Positions 14,985 to 19,145 of a stretch of 19,145 nucleotides of DNA are shown here, piece after piece. Each line of letters starts with the position of its first letter. The first letter of the stretch is position 1. A program made the position numbers and the translations under genes. Source of the DNA: Chloroflexota bacterium (GTDB taxonomy: Bacteria > Chloroflexota > Dehalococcoidia > Lucifugimonadales > Australimonadaceae); contig JACZSI010000012.1 in assembly GCA_022574265.1 (NCBI GenBank), positions 1-19,145 of the forward strand. The letters are read 5' to 3'. The notes below the pieces were generated by a model that had not been told where the DNA came from, made no database searches, and saw only the letters and a list, made by a program, of their open reading frames with translations.

Positions 14985-15686
14985 ATGGTTTACAGCCCCG
15001 ACGACTGCAGGCAGCTCGCCGCGGACCTCTTCGAGCTACGCCGCGAGTCCGCGGCTATCGAGAAGGAGCGCGATCAGCTCCGGGCCCGGCTCAAGGCGGC
15101 CGAGGTCGTCCTCGCCGACCGTCAGGCCGACCACAACGCCTCCTACCGCCAGCTCGTCGAGCTCGAGCGGGCGCTTGCTTTCGACGAGATCGCACGCGGC
15201 ATCGAGCACCGGCTCTTCAACGCGCTGACCCCGGTCGAGGGCTACACCGAGCTCCTCCTGGCGATGCCCGAGCGGCTCGCCGACCCCGCTCAGGCCAACG
15301 CCTATCTCATGGCGATACTGGAAGGCGCGCGAGACGCCAAGCGGACGCTCGACACCGTCCGCGAGTTCTACTACAGCACCGGCAACGTCGACATCCAGGA
15401 GCACAGCGAAGCGAGCAAGCTCCTGGCGGCGGCGCTTGAGCAGGAGGGCGTCGGCCGGGCCCAGGAGCCCGGGCCTCGCGAGGCTGCGACGAAGACGCTT
15501 TCGCCGCGCGAGTGGGACGTCCTGCGGCTGCTGGCCGACGGCATGAAGAACCGGGAGATCGGGGAGACGCTGTTCGTGACCGAGAACACGGTGAAGACTC
15601 ATATCCGCGGGATACTGACGAAGCTGAGCCTGAAGAACCGTACGCAAGCGGCCACCTTCGCGCTGCTCGACAGCCGCGCCTACTAG
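14985..15686 (+). CDS. LuxR-type regulator with histidine-kinase DHp-like region and no ATPase domain
   Basis: This 233-residue protein is read from the ATG at 14985; an in-frame GTG at 14964 would add seven residues. Residues 10-65 are charged and likely coiled coil. Residues 66-130 resemble the dimerisation/phosphoacceptor (DHp) helices of histidine kinases: FDEIARGIEHRLFNALTPVE then GYTELLLAMPERL, with His75 and Asn79 where an H-box HxxxN would be. No HATPase domain or receiver domain follows. After a linker, residues 172-230 are a LuxR/FixJ helix-turn-helix: LSPREWDVLRLLADGMKNRE, IGETLFVTENTVKTHIRGIL. It should bind DNA as a dimer. How it is switched is unknown; a kinase or phosphotransfer partner is inference. 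The TAG stop is the first three bases of the adjacent repeat array. Confidence 0.8.
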   Translation: MVYSPDDCRQLAADLFELRRESAAIEKERDQLRARLKAAEVVLADRQADHNASYRQLVELERALAFDEIARGIEHRLFNALTPVEGYTELLLAMPERLADPAQANAYLMAILEGARDAKRTLDTVREFYYSTGNVDIQEHSEASKLLAAALEQEGVGRAQEPGPREAATKTLSPREWDVLRLLADGMKNREIGETLFVTENTVKTHIRGILTKLSLKNRTQAATFALLDSRAY

Positions 15687-15738
15687 GCGACGCGCCCTCT
15701 CGAGGGCGCACGCCGTGCGCCCCTACGCGGACGTTGCC
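15684..15738. repeat. 55-base direct repeat A, copy 1 (contains hairpin B)
   Basis: This is identical over 55 bases to 15813-15867. It starts TAGGCGACGCGCCCTCTCGA and ends ACGCGGACGTTGCC. Inside, GCGCCCT/AGGGCGC (15692-15709) and GGGCGCAC/GTGCGCCC (15704-15722) are two overlapping hairpins that cannot form together. Its first TAG is the stop codon of the LuxR-type gene. Confidence 0.95.
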
Positions 15739-15775
15739 TCATGCGCTCAGCATGACAACGGATGAGGGTATCGAC

Positions 15776-15815
15776 GGTCCTACCCTTTATGGGTGCAGGG
15801 CTACGCCCTGCCTAG
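15776..15815 (-). repeat. CTAG-ended hairpin repeat C, copy 2
   Basis: This begins GGTCCTACCC and ends GCAGGGCTACGCCCTGCCTAG, matching copy 3 at all but a few bases. Its final TAG is the start of the second repeat A, so C and A are joined head to tail. Confidence 0.9.
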
Positions 15816-15867
15816 GCGACGCGCCCTCTCGAGGGCGCACGCCGTGCGCCCCTACGCGGACGTTGCC
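15813..15867. repeat. 55-base direct repeat A, copy 2
   Basis: This is an exact copy of 15684-15738 at a spacing of 129 bases. It is followed by a 23-base-longer variant of the linker, which contains GAGATGCTTCGCTCCGCTCT and GCATGACAACGGATG, the latter shared with the first unit. Confidence 0.95.
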
Positions 15868-15928
15868 GTATGCGTGGGGGACGAGATGCTTCGCTCCGCT
15901 CTGCATGACAACGGATGGGGGCATGGGC

Positions 15929-15968
15929 GGTCCTACCCCTTATGGGTGCAGGGCTGCGCCCTGCCTAG
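15929..15968 (-). repeat. CTAG-ended hairpin repeat C, copy 3
   Basis: This is nearly identical to copy 2. GCAGGGC/GCCCTGC form a 7-bp stem. The terminal CTAG provides the TAG stop of the minus-strand metallopeptidase gene. It closes the array that began at the stop codon of the LuxR-type gene. Confidence 0.9.
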
Positions 15969-16333
15969 GCGACGCCCCACTCCTCGAGCTCGGCGTCGGA
16001 GATGCCGAAGTAGTGCGCGACCTCGTGCGTGATGGTCTCGCGCACCTGCTTCACGATCTCCTCCTTGGTGGAGGAGAGCCCTTCGATCGGCCCCTGGAAC
16101 ACGGTGATGATGTCCGGCAGGACCATGTTGTAGTTCCCGCCGCGGTCCGTGACCGGCACGCCCTCGTAGAGGCCCAGCAGCGTCTCGCCGTCGTCCAGCG
16201 TCGCGTGCCGCAGCTGACGCCGCGTCGGCCAGCGGCGCACCTGGACGTCCACGTTGTGCATGATCGCCAGGAAATCGTCCGGCAGCAGCTCGACGGCGTC
16301 GCGCACGAGCTGCTCGAAGTCCGCCTTGCGCAC
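15965..16333 (-). CDS. small zincin-like metallopeptidase (PF06262-type family)
   Basis: This 122-residue cytoplasmic protein matches the family of minimal HExxH proteins of unknown substrate. The zinc-binding motif is THEVAHYFGISDAELEEWG, with His103, Glu104, His107 and probably Asp113. The block GLYEGVPVTDRGGNYNMVLP followed by DIITVFQGPIE is also typical. The frame is open far upstream on this strand, but that is a shadow of endonuclease IV. I take GTG at 16333, eight bases after the endonuclease stop, because it gives the usual family length and N terminus (RKADFEQLVRDAVELLPDDF). It is probably co-transcribed with endonuclease IV. The stop TAG lies in hairpin repeat C. Confidence 0.85.
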   Translation of the reverse strand: MRKADFEQLVRDAVELLPDDFLAIMHNVDVQVRRWPTRRQLRHATLDDGETLLGLYEGVPVTDRGGNYNMVLPDIITVFQGPIEGLSSTKEEIVKQVRETITHEVAHYFGISDAELEEWGVA

Positions 16334-16341
16334 CCGGCGGC

Positions 16342-17196
16342 CTAGCCGGCCCCGAGCTCTGCGCGCACCGACTTCATCGTGTCCACGTTGCGGGCGTCCG
16401 GCCCCGCGCCGTCGTAGCCGGGCACCTCGAGGTAGAACGGCACGTCGCGGAACGCCGGGTGCGCCACGATCGCCTCGAACGCCGCGAGCCCCATCTCGCC
16501 CTCGCCGATGTTCTCGTGGCGGTCGAGCGCCCCGCCCAGCGGCGGCTTCGAGTCGTTGCAGTGGACGGCGACCAGGTGCTCGAGGCCGATCTCGCGGTCG
16601 AACTCGTCCATGACCTCCGCGACGCCCTTGGGCGTCCGAAGGTCGTACCCCGCCGCGAAGCTGTGCTGCGTGTCGAGGCAGACCTGCACCCGCGGATCGT
16701 CGAGCTCGCGGATGAAGGCGCCGAGCTCGGAGAACTTCGAGCCGATGTGGTTGCCCATGCCGGCGCTGTTCTCCAGGATCAACATGGCGTTCTCGGGCGA
16801 TGCGTCCAGCACCTCGTGGAGCGCGTCCACGACCTGGGCGAACACGCCGTCGAACCCGCGCCCGCCGTGGCTGTTCAGGTGAAAGACCACGCCCATCACG
16901 TCGAGGTCGGCCGCGACGTTCAGGTACTTCGTGAGCGACGACTTGCCGCGGGCCACGAGCGCCGGGTCGTCGCTGCCGAGGCTCACGAGATAGATGCCGT
17001 GGAAGACGTTGGGCCCGATGTCGTTCTCGTGGGCCTTGCGCTTGAACTCCGCGACCGCCAGCTCGTCGAGCGGCTTGAAGCCCCACCCGCGTGGCGAGGA
17101 CGGGAAGAGCTGGACGCACTCCGCGCCGATCTCGACCGCGTTGTCGATGGAGGCGTCCACGCCCCCGGCCGACCGCGTATGCGCGCCTATCCGCAC
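16342..17196 (-). CDS. nfo: deoxyribonuclease IV (endonuclease IV, AP endonuclease)
   Basis: This TIM-barrel enzyme cleaves DNA at abasic sites during base excision repair. The 284-residue length is almost that of the E. coli protein. All metal-ligand blocks are visible: NVFHGIYLVSL, VVFHLNSHGG, ILENSAGMGNHIGSKF (Glu), CLDTQHSFAAGYD (Asp, His), VHCNDSKPPLGGALDRHENI (His, Asp, His), GEGEMG, and FYLEVPG (Glu). The tri-zinc site therefore appears complete. The start is GTG at 17196, fixed by AGGAGGAG six bases upstream. The gene precedes the metallopeptidase gene on the same strand and is divergent from the small plus-strand gene at 17318. Confidence 0.95.
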   Translation of the reverse strand: MRIGAHTRSAGGVDASIDNAVEIGAECVQLFPSSPRGWGFKPLDELAVAEFKRKAHENDIGPNVFHGIYLVSLGSDDPALVARGKSSLTKYLNVAADLDVMGVVFHLNSHGGRGFDGVFAQVVDALHEVLDASPENAMLILENSAGMGNHIGSKFSELGAFIRELDDPRVQVCLDTQHSFAAGYDLRTPKGVAEVMDEFDREIGLEHLVAVHCNDSKPPLGGALDRHENIGEGEMGLAAFEAIVAHPAFRDVPFYLEVPGYDGAGPDARNVDTMKSVRAELGAG

Positions 17197-17202
17197 CTCG
17201 GG

Positions 17203-17210
17203 CTCCTCCT
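17203..17210 (-). promoter_or_regulatory. strong ribosome-binding site fixing the nfo GTG start
   Basis: On the minus strand AGGAGGAG lies six bases before GTG 17196. It is the best Shine-Dalgarno match in the window and decides the non-ATG start. Confidence 0.85.
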
Positions 17211-17317
17211 GATGAGCGATGGGCCGGCGGGCGTTGCGCCGCCCGCTCGGCGACGGCGCTATCTTACAGGCCCTCGATGCGTGTGCAGTGCACGGCGGTT
17301 ATAGGATGGGGCCCACC

Positions 17318-17725
17318 ATGACCAGCGCAGCGCACGACATCCCGCCCGCCCTCGACGTCGCCCAGGCCGGCGCGGCGTCTGGCGGGCCGCGGCTCTGGCG
17401 GGTTGCCTTCGGCGTCGCGAACCGTGGCGGCGGGCCGGTCGAGTTGCTGGCTGCGTGGCTGCCCCACGGGCGCTTCCGCTGCCCGGAGCAGCAGCTGGCG
17501 GACCTCGTTCTCGCGCCCGGCGCCACCACGCAGCTCTCGTTCGAGGCCGCCTTCGACGAGCGGCCGGGGACCGAGGTGGAGAATTGCTTCGTGATCCTCC
17601 GCGTGCGCTGGCGCGAGCAGGGATGGCGAGTCATGGCGCGCTTGACCGTCACGGCCGGTGACGGCGGCTCGCCGCTCGCCGCGACGCAGCTCGTGACGGC
17701 GCACCGCGTCGGGTTCTCGGACTGA
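17318..17725 (+). CDS. hypothetical protein, probably beta-sandwich
   Basis: This 135-residue protein is not one I recognise. After a polar N terminus rich in Ala and Asp, it alternates hydrophobic and polar residues (LWRVAFGVANRGGGPVELLA, FRCPEQQLADLVLAPGATT, then ENCFVILRVRWREQGWRVMA), which suggests beta strands in an immunoglobulin-like fold. The pattern of ANRGGGPVEL then LAPGATTQLSFEA resembles domains that cap or bind other proteins, but that is only a fold guess. There is no signal peptide or membrane helix. ATG 17318 is chosen; ATG 17306 is also in frame, and AGGATGGGG lies between them. GC-rich codon use supports a real gene. It stands alone between nfo (divergent) and the two-TGA gene. 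Confidence 0.7.
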   Translation: MTSAAHDIPPALDVAQAGAASGGPRLWRVAFGVANRGGGPVELLAAWLPHGRFRCPEQQLADLVLAPGATTQLSFEAAFDERPGTEVENCFVILRVRWREQGWRVMARLTVTAGDGGSPLAATQLVTAHRVGFSD

Positions 17726-17746
17726 GACGCGGGCCCACCGGAGGAA

Positions 17747-17793
17747 GGGCGCACGCCCCTTCGACAAGCTCAGGGCAGGCTTGCGCCCCTACG
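17747..17793. repeat. hairpin repeat B split by an inserted copy of repeat D
   Basis: GGGCGCACGCC (17747-17757) and TGCGCCCCTACG (17782-17793) are the two halves of the B unit found whole at 15704, 15833 and 18119. Between them, 17758-17781 is a 24-base copy of repeat D (CCTTCGACAAGCTCAGGGCA plus GGCT). This looks like one short element inside another. Confidence 0.75.
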
Positions 17794-17810
17794 GCGGCCG
17801 GGGGCCCCGA

Positions 17811-17819
17811 TGCTAGAAT
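17811..17819 (+). promoter_or_regulatory. extended -10 promoter element for the two-TGA gene
   Basis: TGCTAGAAT matches an extended -10 (TGnTAnAAT). Transcription from about 17826 would leave a leader of about 27 bases before GTG 17853. No good -35 box is seen, as is common with extended -10 promoters. Confidence 0.4.
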
Positions 17820-17840
17820 CGGCGGGACGCCACCCCCTCC

Positions 17841-17845
17841 AGGAG
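17841..17845 (+). promoter_or_regulatory. ribosome-binding site for the two-TGA gene
   Basis: AGGAG lies seven bases before GTG 17853, an ideal spacing. It supports translation initiating at this GTG even though the frame meets TGA after 14 codons. Confidence 0.7.
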
Positions 17846-17852
17846 ACACGCC

Positions 17853-18068
17853 GTGCGCGAGGACGACCGCACGCTCCTAGGCCGCATCCGAGGCTGATAC
17901 CTCAACTGAAGCGGTGACTTCGAAGAGACCACGGGCATGGTCTCAAGCACGCTTGGAATGGCGCTCGAAGGGGTCGTCGAGGCGCTCGCGCGCATGGCGC
18001 GCGAGTACGCGGACGACGAGGAGTTCAAGACGCTGCGCTCGGCCCTCCCCGACGGCTTTCCGTTTTAG
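17853..18068 (+). pseudogene. small gene with two in-frame TGA codons (recoded or newly broken)
   Basis: Read from GTG 17853, one frame of 71 sense-plus-TGA codons ends at TAG 18066-18068. It reads REDDRTLLGRIRG, TGA (17895), YLN, TGA (17907), then SGDFEETTGMVSSTLGMALE, GVVEALARMAREYADDEEF and KTLRSALPDGFPF. There is no frameshift. The third codon positions are strongly GC-biased throughout, as in real genes here, and a promoter-like site and good ribosome-binding site precede it. If TGA is read as Trp, the region becomes GWYLNWSGDF, which looks like normal protein. TGA is a genuine stop in many neighbouring genes, so the code itself is not changed. Options are: selenocysteine at both sites, two nonsense changes from TGG, or a 14-codon leader followed by a short gene from ATG 17937. 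The family is unrecognised. Confidence 0.55.
17925..17944 (+). other. perfect 7-bp hairpin just downstream of the two TGA codons
   Basis: GAGACCA and TGGTCTC pair perfectly around the six-base loop CGGGCA. The loop begins 22 bases after the second TGA and 34 bases after the first. It lies within coding sequence. Position and a G in the first two loop bases are compatible with loose descriptions of bacterial selenocysteine insertion elements, but short hairpins are common in GC-rich DNA. Confidence 0.5.
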
Positions 18069-18118
18069 GCGGCGGTGAACAGGGCGGTCGCGGATGCCTC
18101 CGGCGGCGACGCCGGGTA

Positions 18119-18142
18119 GGGCGCACGCCGTGCGCCCCTACG
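18119..18142. repeat. hairpin repeat B, intact copy
   Basis: GGGCGCACGCCGTGCGCCCC followed by TACG is identical to the B core inside both A repeats. Its arms form an 8-bp stem with a GCC loop. It lies in the short gap between the convergent two-TGA gene and the minus-strand enzyme gene. Confidence 0.85.
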
Positions 18143-18157
18143 ATTGCAGCCCAGTCC

Positions 18158-18898
18158 TCAGCTCGTCCCCTTTATGGGTGCAGGGCTGTGCCCTGCCCAG
18201 TACTCGCGCTTGCCCGTCATCGCCTGCACGTGGCCGTCCCACTCGAGGTTCCATGCGTTCAAGCCCAGCCTGACCGCGTGCCGGACGCGCCTCTGGGTCG
18301 CTTCGTCCGTCGCGTGAGCGCGCAGCAGCTCGATCTGGCGTGCGCCGTGGCCCACGTCCTGCTCCGCGTGGATGCGGTAGGTCTCGGCCGCGTGCTCGGA
18401 GAAGCCGTAGTGGCCGATCAGCTCCGGGTAGACGAGCGCGGCTGCGCCATCGGGCCCGCCGTGCTGGCTCTCCACGAGCGCCAGCATCGCCACGCCCTCG
18501 AGCGCCGAGCGGCGCTGGCAGTGGCCGAGGATCATCTCGATGGCCGCGAGCGTGCCCGGCGTCGCTTCCGCGGTATCGGCCGCCTCGCGGGAGATGCCGC
18601 CCTCCTCCAGGAACTGGAACATGATGTCCACGTGGGACTTGGGGCCGGCCAGCTCCTCCATGTAGTTCTCGAGGACGGCCTCGCTCAGGCCGGGTATGCG
18701 CTCCTCGGCGGCGTGGGCCGCGATGTAGCCGAAGTACACCGGGTTCTCACGCACGCGCAGGAAGTGCTGGACCTCGCCCAGGATGATCTGCTCGCGCGTC
18801 CAGCGGTGCTCGGCGATGCCCTGGAACCAGGGATGCTCGCGCATCGGGAACGTCCGTGCGTACGACCACAGCTCCGCGATAAAATCGTCCACGTTCAT
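18158..18898 (-). CDS. heme-oxygenase-like di-metal oxidase/oxygenase (TenA/PqqC/CADD-like)
   Basis: This 246-residue all-helical protein belongs to the heme-oxygenase-fold family that includes TenA, PqqC and the di-iron protein CADD. The metal-ligand pattern of the di-iron members is complete: Glu82 and His89 (EELAGPKSH), Glu143 (LVESQHGG), and His177, Asp181 and His184 (HAEQDVGH). This matches CADD (E81, H88, E142, H174, D178, H181) as I remember it, so it is probably an iron enzyme and not thiaminase-type TenA. The CADD lysine needed for self-derived aminobenzoate is not evident, so the substrate is unknown. ATG 18898 has GGGAGG just upstream. The last 13 codons come from repeat C, whose TAG has become TGG (Trp234), extending the protein. 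Confidence 0.85.
   Translation of the reverse strand: MNVDDFIAELWSYARTFPMREHPWFQGIAEHRWTREQIILGEVQHFLRVRENPVYFGYIAAHAAEERIPGLSEAVLENYMEELAGPKSHVDIMFQFLEEGGISREAADTAEATPGTLAAIEMILGHCQRRSALEGVAMLALVESQHGGPDGAAALVYPELIGHYGFSEHAAETYRIHAEQDVGHGARQIELLRAHATDEATQRRVRHAVRLGLNAWNLEWDGHVQAMTGKREYWAGHSPAPIKGTS
18166..18200 (-). repeat. CTAG-ended hairpin repeat C, copy 4, inside a coding sequence
   Basis: This copy (TTTATGGGTGCAGGGCTGTG then CCCTGCCCAG) has CCAG where the other three have CTAG. It is read on the minus strand as the end of the heme-oxygenase-like gene. The change turns the stop TAG into TGG, and translation continues through the hairpin to TGA at 18158-18160. Confidence 0.85.
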
Positions 18899-18919
18899 CG
18901 CGCCCTCCCTAGTGGGCGC

Positions 18920-18925
18920 ATGCTA
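18920..18925 (-). promoter_or_regulatory. possible -10 element for the heme-oxygenase-like gene
   Basis: On the minus strand TAGCAT lies 22 bases before ATG 18898 and is preceded by TG. No -35 box is clear. The 77-base gap between two divergent genes must hold both promoters. Confidence 0.25.
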
Positions 18926-18975
18926 CACCTCTCACTCAGGCGCGGCCGGACGCCGGCCGGGGAGCTCGCCCGTCG

Positions 18976-19145
18976 ATGAAGGCCGTCGTCCTCCACAAGC
19001 CAGGAGCGCGTCCAGCCGTCCGCGACGACGACCGCGCCGCGCCGGCCGTCGCGCCGGGACGCGCCGTCGTCCGCGTGGAGGCGGCGGGGTTCTCGCACCA
19101 CGACGCGCTCGTGATCTCCGGCATGCTGCGCCGCGGCGTGCGTAC
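18976..19145 (+). CDS. zinc-type medium-chain alcohol dehydrogenase/quinone reductase family, 5' end only
   Basis: The frame starts at ATG 18976 and runs off the window after 56 codons. The product begins MKAVVLHKPGARPAVRDDDR and continues APGRAVVRVEAAGFSHHDAL, the typical start of the GroES-like catalytic domain of medium-chain dehydrogenases. The segment VEAAGFSHHDALVISG corresponds to the usual VxAAGVNHxDLxxRxG. The catalytic zinc residues and NAD(P)-binding fold would lie outside the window, so substrate and cofactor cannot be judged. GGGGAG is 11 bases upstream, a rather long spacing. The gene is divergent from the heme-oxygenase-like gene, with 77 bases between starts, so the two may share control. 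Confidence 0.8.
   Translation, partial: MKAVVLHKPGARPAVRDDDRAAPAVAPGRAVVRVEAAGFSHHDALVISGMLRRGVR

Noticed and set aside
15684..15968. possible CRISPR array
   Set aside because: There are only two units with large, partly conserved linkers rather than unique spacers of fixed length, and no cas genes.
16342..17119. long N-terminal extension of the metallopeptidase frame up to 17119
   Set aside because: That portion overlaps nfo in another frame and reads as Arg/Gly-rich shadow; the GTG at 16333 gives the family length.
17219..17317. longer N terminus for the hypothetical protein from ATG 17219
   Set aside because: It would overlap the nfo promoter region, and it lacks a ribosome-binding site and gene-like composition.
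17853..18068. TGA read as Trp through a genome-wide alternative code
   Set aside because: TGA is the natural stop of nuoD, nuoH, nuoI, nuoM, the HAS-barrel gene, leucine dehydrogenase, the gene at 17318 and the heme-oxygenase-like gene.

Overview
The window is GC-rich bacterial chromosomal DNA with tightly packed genes. It uses ATG, GTG and TTG starts, and TGA as a normal stop in many genes. Gene content, GC bias, the split complex I operon and the short palindromic repeats between genes suggest an uncultured member of the Chloroflexota, perhaps Dehalococcoidia-like. This placement is an inference; the window has no rRNA or tRNA.

Positions 1-9701 are the larger part of a complex I operon on the plus strand: the end of nuoB, then nuoC, nuoD, nuoH, nuoI, nuoJ, nuoK, a small DUF2007-like gene, nuoL, nuoM and nuoN. 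Most junctions overlap or are a few bases apart. nuoE, nuoF and nuoG, which encode the NADH-oxidising module, are not between nuoD and nuoH. The operon runs tail to tail into thiE (minus), and the two stop codons interlock in one CTAG. This ThiE carries an extra N-terminal domain of about 135 residues.

Positions 10740-13560 hold a repeat-rich spacer, a small two-helix membrane protein (minus), and a plus-strand pair: a HAS-barrel protein and a HerA-type hexameric ATPase. Positions 13678-15686 hold leucine dehydrogenase and an unusual regulator that joins a histidine-kinase-like DHp region to a LuxR DNA-binding domain. Positions 15965-17196 (minus) hold endonuclease IV and a small HExxH metallopeptidase. 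Then come an unrecognised small protein (plus), a small gene interrupted by two in-frame TGA codons (plus), a heme-oxygenase-like di-metal enzyme (minus), and the start of a medium-chain dehydrogenase (plus).

The second half is threaded by at least four interrelated short repeat families. One contains a 7-bp hairpin and ends in CTAG; it repeatedly abuts the stop codons of minus-strand genes, and in one gene the repeat-borne stop has mutated to a sense codon. A tandem array of these repeats fills exactly the space between two convergent stop codons. The most unusual candidates are the two-TGA gene, which has its own promoter-like and ribosome-binding signals and a hairpin downstream of the TGAs, and the stop-codon-linked repeats.
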